Assembly (NCBI RefSeq): GCF_000764305.2
Contig: NW_025939632.1
Span: forward strand, 151,311-215,310
Length of the DNA stretch: 64,000 nucleotides
Direction of reading: 5' to 3'
Origin: Hyalella azteca
Lineage: Eukaryota > Arthropoda > Malacostraca > Amphipoda > Hyalellidae
Below are positions 49,301 to 60,280 of this stretch, one piece after another. The number at the start of each line of letters is the position of its first letter. Within the stretch, counting starts at the first letter, position 1. Under the pieces are notes generated by a model, which worked only from the letters and a program-made list of their open reading frames with translations, was not told where the DNA came from and searched no databases. The position numbers and the translations under genes were made by a program.

Positions 49301-50346
49301 TTCAACATGAATAATTTTGAACGAATTTCTTTTATCACAATTTGTTAATCTTTATTGTTTTATATTGTTCTTTTATAACGATTTTCTTTTAATAAGTCAG
49401 TTTATATAGTCTTTAAAGTTGGTGTTGAGACAGAGTAAGTCATTCCAACTTCATAAGATACTGATGAAGTGTAATAATCTCATTAAATTTTAAAATAATC
49501 TGACGTCAAATCTTAATGTTCCCACAGAGAACACTGACGTGTCGCCGGACTGATATCGAAATCCCCTGCTTGGGCGTACCGACGATGTTCGAGAACGGCT
49601 CCCCGTTTAGCGGTTTTGTGAGGCGCGTAGTGGACCCAATCATGAAAATAATGAACTTCAATGACGTGGAGCGATCTGAAGTACTTCGAGGGTCGACAAC
49701 GGACGCCGCTACCTCATCTCCTAAGAAGCCATCGTATTTCCCGTTCAAAACTCTTCACCAACTTTCCCAGAACATCTTGGAGAGCGCAAAGACTAAATTC
49801 AAAGGCCCTTCAGCTGAAGCCACGGCATTTAATCGCAGGATTGATATTGTCTCGGGTGAGACGAATTCGACTGAAGAAAATAACCACAGCAGCGAGGAAA
49901 CTATGGCTACGACTTCTTTCCCTGAGGGTGTAGAAGACTCTTTTGAAGTTACCACCTCGATGCCGATGGACTCGATGCTTGATGAAACTGGCGCTTCTTC
50001 GGAGACTACAGGAGACTTGCTCTTCAGAAGCTCAAATTTGGTTGATGATTTTCATGTTACAAACACTGGCTTAGTATCTCATCCTACACACAGGGTAGAG
50101 AGAAGTGTGACAGAGGGAGGGCTTAATGATATCGGGACCGAGTCGATTGCTGAATCTGAATTCACAACCGCAATGCCTGGCGATCTCTGGATGGATGGGA
50201 TGTTGGTGCAGATCGACAATTGGAACCCAGTTTACGTCGATGCTCCTCCTGAGTTTATCGAAAAATATTCACAGGAAAGTGATGAAGACGAGGACATTGA
50301 TAACAGTTCAGAAGAGGTAGTTTTCACGACCCCGGCCAGCGTTTAA
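46370..50346 (+). CDS. Secreted single chitin-binding domain protein (CPAP1-like), 368 aa, 4 exons
   Basis: Exons: 46370-46394, 47942-48056, 49106-49253 and 49528-50346. Donors are GTGAGT, GTGAGT and GTCAAT; acceptors are CAG. Phases 1, 2 and 0 agree and the total is 1107 nt. Residues 1-18 are a signal peptide (MLQFLCLLVLLASDGLAG). Residues 48-110 hold six cysteines at 48, 63, 69, 88, 101 and 110. Their spacing (14, 5, 18, 12, 8) is that of the CBM14/peritrophin-A chitin-binding domain, with 'GFYPDTKSNC' and 'GDTAFDQ' motifs. The remaining 250 or so residues are acidic and Ser/Thr-rich with no domain I recognise. One CBM14 plus a long tail fits the arthropod CPAP1 cuticle class, so a role in binding chitin in the extracellular cuticle is inferred. 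Intron 2 carries a minisatellite copied from the exon-2 donor. Confidence 0.8.
47390..47585. repeat. ~21-bp minisatellite in intron 1 of the chitin-binding gene
   Basis: About nine imperfect units of TAATTCACTAACGTCAGTGCC. Confidence 0.75.
48045..48720 (+). repeat. 43-bp minisatellite of splice-donor-like units in intron 2
   Basis: Units read CGAAGACTTCGAGTGAGTGT followed by AGTGGTCATGGTCGT. The first unit overlaps exon 2: the exon end plus donor is AGAGGACTTTGA-GTGAGTGT. About 15 units follow, and at least four keep an exact GA-GTGAGT (for example near 48272, 48358, 48444 and 48659). Others carry GTAAGT or weaker variants (GTGAAA, GTGAAT). Confidence 0.85.
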
Positions 50347-50862
50347 TTTTTTAGAGAAAACCTTGCAGCCTTGAACCGGTTTGAAAATTGTTCCCATTCA
50401 GTACCGAACTGCACTTTCTTTGACACCAGTGCACACATGTTTAATCATCTCTACCTACGAATCGCTTGACAATTATTACCCATTTCCTACTCGCAGATGT
50501 ACAGTTGCGGTAACGATTCTTTCAGAAGAAAATTAAATTGAAAAATTGTAACGATTTAATGGAACAAACTTAAACGTACAGATTACTAATATTTCTCATA
50601 AACTATTATAGTATATTAAATGTACAGGATTCTGCATTTAATTTTTGCAAACACCAGGTTTTAGCATGAAGTACGAAATAATTATGAATTAATTTTCTGT
50701 ATTTTAATATCTTTTTATGATCATTTCACCATGGAGCTAGATTTATCATCAGGGTCATTATAACTAATCCATAAATTTTCTCATTTCATGGAGAGTCTTA
50801 AAGCATAATTTACTAATATATATCGCTAGAGAACAACAATATTGTTTGTGTGGCATTATTTT

Positions 50863-50868
50863 AATAAA
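50863..50868 (+). terminator. Poly(A) signal between convergent genes, readable on both strands
   Basis: TTTTAATAAAC gives AATAAA on the plus strand, 517 bases after the chitin-binding stop. It gives ATTAAA on the minus strand, about 75 bases after the glycine-rich gene stop. This is the only obvious signal between the two stop codons for either gene. Confidence 0.45.
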
Positions 50869-50938
50869 CAATTATGCCTATTCTCTGTTTCTATTATTTC
50901 TCTATTGTGTTAAAGGCAGTGTTACATCTACAGAATGA

Positions 50939-53900
50939 TCACTTTGGACTTTGCGACTGTAGATTTGACGTATAAATTGCACCGTCTGCACGAGAAAATG
51001 CATCGTTGGAACCAACATCCGTGACACTAAGCTCTTTATTGTACTTTTTGTTATGGTACTGCGAGTAAAACAATTTATCATATTGATTTGGAGAAGAATA
51101 TTTCGAATGTTTATGCTTTAGATCGGCAACATATTGAGAACGTTTCATAGATGGCACATCACCGGCATCAAAGTTGCCAACGGACTCATTTTTTCCAGAA
51201 ATATTTTTCGTGAAATTTGAGTTCGTTTCCTCAACAAGTTTCGAATCGAATGATTCCTTTTCCTTTATAAACGTATTTCCTACTATGTCATGCTTCTCAG
51301 ACGACATACGCAGGGCATGCAGGCTGTCCTCATACCCCGCCACAGGGCATGGGTACCACCGGCCACAGGACCGTGGTGCTGTGGTGCCCATGTCACTCGC
51401 CGCCACCAGTCGCAGTTTCAGGGCCTCCGGCAGGCGACGATTGTCTGTGAGGGTGTGTAAAATCCTGGAAAAAAGTAATTCAATTAATAATTAATATAAA
51501 GTATTTGAGTTGAAATTTTTATAGCTTGTTTGTTCAATTCAGAAAAGTTTTCATAGAAGTTCTGTTTCTTAGATCATCCTTACACGATACTAAACGGCTG
51601 ATCGAACGTCCGCCTCTACTGCGGAACTTGTGTGTGGACAAGCTCTGATGACAACCTTTGTTAATATAGAGTCTACTTTTATAATAGCTTCAAATAATAT
51701 CATAATCAATTTTATTACTATTAATATTATTATTATTATCAATATTATTAGTCTTATTCTTATTAATATTAATATTATTATTATTATGTCCAAATACTGA
51801 TTTTATTTTACAAAATTATTCAAGGACTGGAGCTTGCAATTGAAGAACAATCGCTGAAATCTTCTTTATAATGAAGGCCCCACTTAACCTGTCGATTTGG
51901 AATTTTTTTAAATATATATGTTCACAATAATTTTAAATTAATCTAAATTCAACATTTCATTAAAGTTCGATTTTCACTCTATTTTTCGTGGATCTATCTA
52001 TCAGTCAAAAAAATTTCATGCCTAGGGATATTTCGGAACGATAGATGTTATAAATTCTTGACCAATCACAAATGCAAATGTGCTAACACATAAAATAAAA
52101 AAACACATTTATTCTTTGAAGGAATTATGAGGCTCGCTGACTCTACCATTTCACGAAATATTAGACAAAATGAGAAACTAAACTCTAGGAACCTTTCGAA
52201 TACATTATTTTTATTGATATATTTTAAAGAATAAAGAAAAGTTTCAACACTTCTCTTAGTGAGAAGCTTTGACACGAAATTTTCTGGCGCGTGCCACCTT
52301 ATCCACTATATTTTTGTGGCGTATACTGACACAGTGGCAGTGGCTCGCTCGTTTGGCATCATAGGGTACGTGGCTCTATATTTGTGTGGCGTATACTGAC
52401 ACAGTGGCAGTGGCGCGCTCGTGTGGCACCATGTGGTACGTGGCTCAGGTACGTGACTCTATATTTTTGTGGCGTTATTTTTGTGGCGTATACTGACACA
52501 GTGGCAGTGGCGCGCTCGTGTGGCGCCATGTGGTACGTGGCATCGGCTGTGGCGCAGGCCAGATGTTCCAGGCAGCGGTTGGTGGCCGCCGTGAGGCCAC
52601 TGCAGCTCAGGTAGCGCATTATGAAGTCGTCCTGTGGGGAGTGTTGTTCAGTTATGAATTTTAAGGTACCCCCTTTTTTCAGTTTTCTGTGAATTTCACG
52701 TTTGCTATGAATTTTTCCGAAAAAATCATACGAACAAAATGTACTTGTATTTTGGTTTTACATATATGTGTGAAGTTTCAGAAAGATCCGTTAGTAAATG
52801 TGGAAGTTTTTCTGGAGACGATACCCCCCTTTAACCTGATGCAGTATCAGTACTAAGTGATATTATACTAGGGTTAACCTGGTGCAGCAGCCGTACTAAG
52901 TGATATTATACTAGGGTTAACCTGGCGCTGTAGCCGTACTAAGTGATATTATACTAGGGTTAACCTGGCGCTGTAGCCGTACTAAGTGATATTATATTAG
53001 GGTTAACCTGGTGCTGCAGCCGTACTAAGTGATATTATATTAGGGTTAACCTGTTGCTGCAGCCGTACTAAGTGATATTATACTAGGGTTAACCTGGCGC
53101 TGCAGCCGTACTAAGTGATATTATACTAGGGTTAACCTGGAGCTACAGCCGTACTAAGTGATATTTCGTGGACCACAACCAAAAAGTAATAGAAACGAGA
53201 GATGTTTTGTTTCCTTTTTCGCACAATTGAAACTTACTTCTATTTTTTTTGGTATTTGTTCTTACGTCACATAATACAAAAAATACAAAATTAAAAGAAA
53301 TATATATTATATATTTCATTATATTTAAGGGCTTGAAACTGCCCAGTGCCGGGGAATTGCATTCCATTATCACAGGAGCTTGTGACTCCAATGTCGTATA
53401 ATAATATAAGTCTTATGTCGGAGAATATTGCTAAAATTCATACAATTAAAATTTTTTTACGATATCAGATTTTGATTCAAAATTTGAGGGTAATTAATTG
53501 AATTAAATTTTTTTCCTGGTTCCAGAATAACAAACACTACACACTTTTTTTGTAGTATTTTCAAAAATAATTACCTTGATATTACCAATTAGCTTAACTG
53601 GACAAGACTCCATCAATCATGACTCAAACAATACTACAATAATTATATTATTACTTAATCATGACTCAAACACAATACTACAATAAACAATACTACAATA
53701 ACTATTGCTCAATCATGACTCACACAATACTACAATAACTATTGATCAAGCATGACTCAATCAAACAATACTATAATAATTATAATCTCACTAGATTGCT
53801 TGAATCTAGTGAATTATTAGTCAATCATGACTGCAAACAATACTACAATAAAAAATACCACAATATACAATCAATACAATCATGACTGCAAACAATGCTA

Positions 53901-56900
53901 CAATAAACAATACCACAATATACAATCAATACAATCCTGACTCAAACAATACTACAATAAACAATACCACAATATACAATCAATACAATCATGACTCAAA
54001 CAATACTACAATAAAAAATACCACAATATACAATCAATACAATCATGACTGCAAACAATACTACAATAATCAATACTACAATAATTATTACTAAATCATG
54101 ACAGAAAACAATACTACAATAAACAATACTACAATAAATATTACTCAATCATGACAGCAAACAATACTACAATAAACAATACTACAATAAATATTACTAA
54201 ATCATTACTGCAAACAATACTACAATAATCATTAACCTAAAGTTATTACAGACCTGAATGTGTTGCTCGGCGCTGAGGCCCACGGTGTCCTCGATGTAGC
54301 GCTGCACCTCAGCGAAGTCCTGCAGTTTTTTATTGAGGACTTGCGAGGACTTCACGTCGAGGCTCCTGCGCCGCCTCCCTGTGGTCGTGGCCATCGTCGT
54401 CACCACCCTGGGCATTGAAGAGGTCAATTATATAGGCGTTATTTTATATGTTGGAGTTATTTTATCTTTTATCTGTTGGAGTTATTTTATCTGTTGGAGT
54501 TATTTTATCTGTTGGAGTTATTTTATCTGTTGGAGTTATTTTATCTGTTGGAGTTATTTTATCTGTTGGAGTTTTTTTTATCTGTTGGAGTTATTTTATC
54601 TGTTAGAGTTATTTTTTCAGTCATATTGGAGTTACTCCACTCTACCCCTCTCACTCTAACCTCATGAGTGTTTTTCCTATCATCTTTCTCCCACTCAACT
54701 GAACCCCTCAGTGCTACTCCCCACTCACTCATTTGAGCCACATGAATGTTATTCCACTCTTCCCCCACTCACCCGAAACCTATCATTGGAACCAATGATC
54801 CCAGTAGTGCCAGTGGCGCAAGTATGGAGCACAAGGTGCAAGCGGCGGCTGCTTTGCTGCTTCCACCTCCACCTCCATAGCCGCCTCCACCACCTCCATG
54901 ACCACCTCCACCGCTGGCTTTAGCTTGATGAACGATAACAATGGGGTTACCGCCACTTCCACCACCACCTCCACCGCCTCCACCGCCGCTGTAGTAACTT
55001 GAGTGACTTCCACCCAGCCCGCCGCCTCCATAGCCACCTCCATAGCCACCTCCACCGCTTAATCCCCCACCACCGTAAACAACTCCACCGCTTAGACCTC
55101 CTCCACCTCCGTAACCACCTCCGTAGCTGCTTCCAACTCCACTTCCTGATGAGAAATAAAAATTATTATAATTCACACTGCAATAAAAATTCACACTGCA
55201 ATAAAAATTCACACTGCAATAAAAATTCACACTGCAATAAAAATTCACACTGCAATAAAAATTCACACTGCAATAAAAATTCACACTGCAATAAAAATTC
55301 ACACTGCAATAAAAATTCACACTGCAATAAAAATTCACACTGCAATAAAAATTCACACTGCAATAAAAATTCACACTGCAATAAAAATTCANATGCAACC
55401 GCGGTTTGGTTGCAGGTTTGGTTGGTGCTTTAATGCAACCGCGGTTTGGTTGCAGGTTTGGTTGGTGCTTTAATGCAACCGCGGTTTGGTTGCAGGTTGG
55501 ATTGTGGATTCGACGCAACCACAGTTTGGTTGCAGGTTTAGGTTGAAGCTTTGGCATGTTGGGTTGTGGCTTCGAAGCTACCGCGCTTTGGGTGTTGGTA
55601 GCATAAAAATTTGTTGTTATGTTCAGACTATTCATGCCATAGTTTATTGTCACTATTTTTATGATAAGTTTATTAATTGCTCAGTCACTCGATTGCCTTC
55701 ATTATAAGTACGGTATTTTATTCATTTATCTAGAATCTAGATCAAAATTTTCATAAAACAACTTAGATGCAAATTTTAAATTTATAAGTCAATATCATTC
55801 TTTTAACAATAGACCTTCAAAAACCTAAGTAATTCTCTAATTTGGAACAACATTCCAAGCCAAAGACATTAGGTTAACCGTATTAACTAAATATTTGGCT
55901 AACCGTATATCACGCCGCCGCTGCTGCCAGAGCTTCCCGAGTAGCCTGAGCCTCCAGTCGCTGCAATAATAAAATATCGTATAAAAAAAGTATATATAAT
56001 AAAATATCGTATTAATTATAAGGCGTACTTTTAAATTAAGTGCCGTTTGACATCATAAACAAGTATATTTTTTCCGAAAATTTTATATTCATTTAAACTG
56101 TCAAACTTTACTCTACTTTACTTAATAATTTTCATTAATATTGAGGCATTAATTGAATCTTGGGATCAGCTTTTGTGCGCCATCGTAAGAAAAGCTCGTA
56201 GCCTGATTAGACAACCACTGCTTCGCGGTCGTTTTCTCTTCGTCATCATCGTAAAAGCTCTGCACCGCCATTCCGATCATAAAAGCATTTCTAGAGACAG
56301 TGCAGTGAACTCTTCAGCTGAGGACGAAATCGCGGTTTTCTTTCACTTTATAGTCCCTTTTTGCATCCTGCTATCGGTAATGGCTGAAGATCATGAATGC
56401 TCATCCTGAATGCTTTATCTTTAATTGTCATATACCATTTCGGCAACATTCCATCCTTATAATGTTTGCACCACATACCACTTCACTGATTTTGCGATGA
56501 ATGTTAACCGATTTAATGCCTTGAGCACATAGAAACAGTATTACAGCAATAAATTTACAGGCTGCAGGATTCTCAATAGATGGAGACATTTAAAATCAGG
56601 TAAACAGATGCGGACTCGCTCAGATGGTTCTGTAATGGCGTTTGTGGCTTCGTATTTCCCAGTGATTATATAATAGTTTTATAACAGTTATATCCAGGGC
56701 AACCTAAGGGAACCTACTTTATTGCACGTATTTCTACTGGGAGCCTTTTTTTCTAGGAACCAATGCAACCAACTCTCAATAAAGTAGGTTTCCCTAGGTT
56801 ACCCTGGATATAACCGTTGTAAATAAGTTTCCCAGTGATATAACAGATGTAGCTACAGGGCGCGAATGCGCTAAACGGTGGCCGCAGCGCTGTGGCGGTG

Positions 56901-57111
56901 TAAAATAAAAACTTTGGTCACTCTAAAAACACCACTTGCATAAGAAATACCATGATTCACTTAATAAATGATTCAGATGTAGTTAATATCAGACTCTTTT
57001 TCTCCCACCTGCGATGTAGCCTCGCTCCTGCGCTGCCTCTACGCGTCCCGCCTCAGCAGTGGCCGCCAGCAGCAGCACGGCGGCCACTAAGAAGCCCCAC
57101 GCTGGACCCAT
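50939..57111 (-). CDS. Secreted glycine-rich protein with Cys-containing C-terminal domain, 435 aa, 6 exons
   Basis: Minus-strand exons: 57009-57111, 55904-55960, 54773-55145, 54254-54407, 52537-52631 and 50939-51464. Phases 1, 1, 2, 0 and 2 agree and the total is 1308 nt. Donors are GTGGGA, GTTAGC, GTGAGT, GTCTGT and GTACCA; the last is weak, and GTCAGT 40 bases on is a same-phase alternative. The signal peptide is 1-21 (MGPAWGFLVAAVLLLAATAEA). Residues 36-150 are Gly/Ser/Tyr-rich (GGGYGGGG type), as in cuticle and structural proteins. A hydrophobic stretch (about 150-177) and a furin-type GRRRRSL (188-194) follow. The C-terminal domain has C239, C249, C255, C294 and C300. The C-x5-C and 'AASDMG...CGRWYPCP' pattern recalls the DM4/12 family (inference). 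The tail from about 310 is polar. I chose the start that opens on the leader; an upstream frame through the 30-bp array is open but repetitive. Confidence 0.7.
51690..51790. repeat. (ATT)n-rich microsatellite in intron 5 of the glycine-rich gene
   Basis: An interrupted ATT run that accounts for the isoleucine-rich minus frame there. Confidence 0.8.
52313..52550 (-). repeat. Tandem repeat overlapping the end of glycine-rich gene exon 5
   Basis: Units contain GTGGCGTATACTGACACAGT, GGCAGTGGCGCGCTCGTG and TGGCACCATGTGGTACGTGGC. Three main copies plus partials run from 52313 into the exon. Both candidate donors (GTACCA, GTCAGT in minus sense) are part of the unit and recur in each copy. Confidence 0.75.
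52825..53165. repeat. 46-bp minisatellite, 7 units, intron 4
   Basis: The unit contains CTAGGGTTAACCTGGCGCTG and CAGCCGTACTAAGTGATATT. Confidence 0.9.
53590..54235. repeat. Compound CAATACTACAATAA array, intron 4
   Basis: Nested units of CAAACAATACTACAATAA, with higher-order blocks of about 56 bp (AATCATGACTCAAACAATAC, CACAATATACAATCAATAC). Confidence 0.85.
54441..54617. repeat. 18-bp minisatellite, about 10 units, intron 3
   Basis: The unit is TTATTTTATCTGTTGGAG. Confidence 0.9.
55164..55391. repeat. 18-bp minisatellite, about 12 units, intron 2
   Basis: Near-perfect AATTCACACTGCAATAAA units that end at the single ambiguous base at 55392. The array length is therefore probably unreliable. 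Confidence 0.9.
55393..55540. repeat. 46-bp repeat, 3 units, intron 2
   Basis: ATGCAACCGCGGTTTGGTTG and CAGGTTTGGTTGGTGCTTTA, three copies with a diverged fourth. Confidence 0.85.
56681..56820. repeat. Hairpin element, 44-bp imperfect arms, intron 1 of glycine-rich gene
   Basis: The left arm 56681-56724 (ATAACAGTTATATCCAGGGC, AACCTAAGGGAACC, TACTTTATTG) is the near-complement of 56778-56820. The spacer is about 53 bases. Outer CCCAGTGAT motifs flank both sides in direct orientation. Confidence 0.7.
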
Positions 57112-57129
57112 CACTCGGCGAGGGGATCT

Positions 57130-57400
57130 GGTGGGGATGAGGACAGGGTTAACCCTTGGTGGGGTGACACGGGCAGGGTTAACCCTTAATGGGGAGACAT
57201 GGGCAGGGTTAACCCTTAATGGGGAGACATGGGCAGGGTTAACCCTTAATGGAGAGACATGGGCAGGGTTAACCCTTGATGGGGAGACATGGGCAGGGTT
57301 AACCCTTGAAGGGGATACATGGGCAGGGTTAACCCTTGAAGGGGTGACATGGGCAGGGCTAACCTCTGGTGGGGGCGACACGGGCTGAGTTAATCCTGGG
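57130..57400. repeat. 30-bp minisatellite upstream of the glycine-rich gene
   Basis: About nine units of GGGGAGACATGGGCAGGGTT plus AACCCTTAAT, with diverged units continuing to about 57620. It begins about 20 bases from the start codon, in the presumed 5' UTR or promoter. A CCACCAG acceptor-like site at 57123-57130 allows an upstream non-coding exon. Confidence 0.85.
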
Positions 57401-58122
57401 TGGGGTGACTTTTGAATAGTTGGCGTTTTGATGGGGTAACATGGGGAGGGTTAAATCTTCTCAGGGTGACATGGGGTAGGGTAATCATTTCTTGTGTTGA
57501 CAAGGAAATGGTTAAATTAACTCTTGATTGAGTGGAATGGGCAAGGCTAAGCCTACACGGGGTGACATGGGCTGAGTTATCCCTTCACGTAGTAACATGG
57601 GCAGATTTAACCCGTGACTTGTAGAGACTGTTCCGAGTGACTCATGAACGAAGAAGAGGAAATGTGTTTCAGGATTTCTCATTTGAACATGACTGCCAAT
57701 TTTATAAATGGAATTCCAAGACCAATCGAAAAATAAAGTTGCAGCAAATGATTCGTACCAAATGTCTGTGACAGGCACCACTTACACGGACTATAGTTTC
57801 CTTGCGTCAAATCACCGTAGGTGAAGACAAGAGCTACACTGTTTTTACTGGCACCTTCGTAATCCAGAACTAAATTGGATCAACGTTCAACGAATTCCTA
57901 ATTAAACAAATTTATTCAATATAAATTAGCTGAGAATCGATCTGCTCGGATGCGACTTCCAAAAGTGAATGAAAGAGAGGCGTTTTCTCGAGACCTTTAT
58001 AACGAACTGCTTTCTGCGGTCAGCTGCTATGCATTCAAAGAAAAATCTGCCGGACACAAAGGCGTGGAAGTTTTCTCAGAGATGCTCGCTTTCTAAAGAC
58101 GTTGAAGGAATTACGGAACCAA

Positions 58123-58266
58123 GGCCTATACTTTCAAAAAAAGTTAAGAGATCGTAAGTTTATCAGCCAATCATTGACGGCCTATCAAGCAAAATCCACC
58201 AATCATAGACAAGAAAATAGAGCGTAAGTACTTACGTTCACTTAGCGAGTTTTGAAAGTATGGCCC
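58123..58266. mobile_element. MITE family 1, copy f
   Basis: GGCCTATACTTTCAAAAAAA and GTTTTGAAAGTATGGCCCC ends with a standard interior. It is one of the best-preserved copies. Confidence 0.75.
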
Positions 58267-58465
58267 CTGGATCGTCTTCTTCAGTGCATTATGAGGTCAG
58301 GTGCGTCTGCGCATGCGCAACTGTGTTGTGATCTCTCGTCATGCTCATTGGTTCGTAGGATTTTCTAAATCGAAAAATTCAAATAGAATTTTCAGCTGTC
58401 ATGGGAGAAACGGTTACATGGCTGCGCGTTTGCCTTGTATTAGGCAGATGGCAATCATCTTCGGA

Positions 58466-58540
58466 GTAATTAATAATAATAATAATAATATTAATAATAA
58501 TAATAATAATAATAATAAATTATCATTATTATTATTAATA
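58466..58540. repeat. (AAT)n then (ATT)n microsatellite
   Basis: AAT triplets switch to ATT triplets, making a self-complementary tract. Confidence 0.85.
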
Positions 58541-58874
58541 CTTTATGTGATTTAGGTAAATTATTAGTGTTAATTCAGAAATTACAAAATTCAGAGCATG
58601 TGTAATAAAATTCAGGGAAAAAATTAGTTGACTGATAAATAGGCTGATGATGCATCTAAGTAAATACATGTTCTATTATTAATAACGATGGTAGGGAAAA
58701 ATATTAGTAACGTATCATACCTAAAACAGATTAACTGGAACAAGGAGATATGACAATAAATACAAATAATACAGGCAATTTCCTTGCCTGTATAATTTAA
58801 AAAACATATAATAATAATATAATATAATTTTATTATAAAACATATAATAAAAAACATATAATATAATTTAAAAT

Positions 58875-58907
58875 GTTAAAACAGCCCATACTTCGGGCTG
58901 TTTTACC
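58875..58907. repeat. Compact hairpin (AAAACAGCCC / GGGCTGTTTT)
   Basis: Perfect 10-bp arms at 58878-58887 and 58895-58904, loop ATACTTC. One more pair is possible at each side beyond a mismatch. Confidence 0.7.
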
Positions 58908-59076
58908 ATTCAGACTACGTCACAAATACTGATTCTATGAATCAACGATTTTATCAGAGTAGCGACCCACGTACTTGTAAATATTGATTATCTGAAAGTA
59001 TTACATGAAGAAACAACTATGAATACCACCTTTTACGTATGTATCTTTGCGATTATATATTGTGCAACCATATAAA

Positions 59077-59164
59077 AAATATAACTCAGTACTCACTGCA
59101 GTGAGTGACAGAGAGCGCATTTTCTCGTCGACGAAAACTTGAGGTCACGGACGGACGGACAGAC
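59077..59164 (-). mobile_element. Truncated copy of the (TCTG/TCCG)n element, copy 3
   Basis: The reverse orientation starts with ATATAACTCAGTACTCACTG, then GAGAGCGCATTTTCTCGTCG and GAGGTCACGGACGGACGGAC, where it stops. The left half of the element is missing. Confidence 0.65.
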
Positions 59165-59165
59165 G

Positions 59166-59252
59166 AAATTTGAACGCAAATGATCGAAATATCTCTATGT
59201 TATAAAATTTGAACGCAAATGATCGAAATATCTCTATGTTATATAATTTGAA
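59166..59252. repeat. 39-bp tandem repeat, about 2.2 units
   Basis: TTTGAACGCAAATGATCGAA and ATATCTCTATGTTATA, directly abutting the truncated element. Confidence 0.75.
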
Positions 59253-60280
59253 CGCACAGTTAACTGGAGAAGCTGCGGTAGTTCTTATGGCAAATCAAGC
59301 TTTCACTTTATGTATAACTAGCGAAAAAAGTATTCAGGTATAATTGACAAAAGGCGCCTGAGCTCCGGCTCGTCAGGAGCCAATGGCTGTTTTCAAATAA
59401 CAATTATTATTTCTCATCAATACAGCGCGCATATATCAGTTCAAAACGAAAGTGCAACTTAAATAAGAAACGGCCTGTGTTCTGCACAGGCATGGTGCTA
59501 ACGAAACAGATTTGTTATAAAAGATCTTCGCTGCTTTTCACTACATTTAATAAATTTTGTCGGATATGCTTAGCTTTCGTTTAACAAATATGTTTAATGG
59601 CCATTATTGTGAGGCAAAAGTGTGAGAAAATGGTCTCTATTTGAATTTTTTGTCTTGAAAAACCTTTAAACAAAAGAAAGCTTTCTTGAGAATTCTTTCT
59701 AATTCAACACATAGGTTCAGAAGAGGAATAGATATATTGTGGTGAATTTTCCATTAGAACGCATTTCGCTTTCATGTTCATTGTTAGCCAGACATGTATC
59801 ATATACATTGAGAATAGACTTTTCTCTCAAATGAATAGTTCTTAGTTGTTTTCGAAATGATACATTCATTTGAAGTTCTCCATTAATACATAATTTTTAA
59901 ATTATTAAAATGAGCGCTTTAATCAATGTAAAATTTCTCCCTAAACAGATAACTAATATTATTTCAAATCGAAATTATTTATTTAATTTAACATCAATGA
60001 ATGCAGACACGAGGAATTGTTGTTCGCTTTTGTCTTTAATAAATAAGCTAAATAAGATTTTAAAAGCAATAAACCTCAATTCATGTATTTCAGTTCATCG
60101 AACAAAAATCCAACTCTTAATTTTTACATTTCTTTGAGCATACATTAGTGTGAGTGCACTTTTTATACTTTATTATAAATATATTTAATATTTATTATGT
60201 AATGTCATGTTGTACATTATCTTATATCCATTTTTCTATCGTGATGATTAAATATCGAAGAATATTGTAATACAATCAAA

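Noticed and set aside
52825..53165. Telomere-like AGGGTTAACC motifs (also at 57130-57400)
   Set aside because: They are embedded in 46-bp and 30-bp units, not tandem TTAGG or TTAGGG. Not telomeric.
55166..55653. CEFLLQ / NFYCSV repeat frames adjoining the glycine-rich exon
   Set aside because: This is intron 2 of the glycine-rich gene: an 18-bp array beyond the CAG acceptor at 55146-55148.
56989..57381. 130-codon minus frame starting in the 30-bp array as the true start of the glycine-rich protein
   Set aside because: The in-frame Met at 57111 opens directly on a classic signal peptide. The upstream part is pure array translation.
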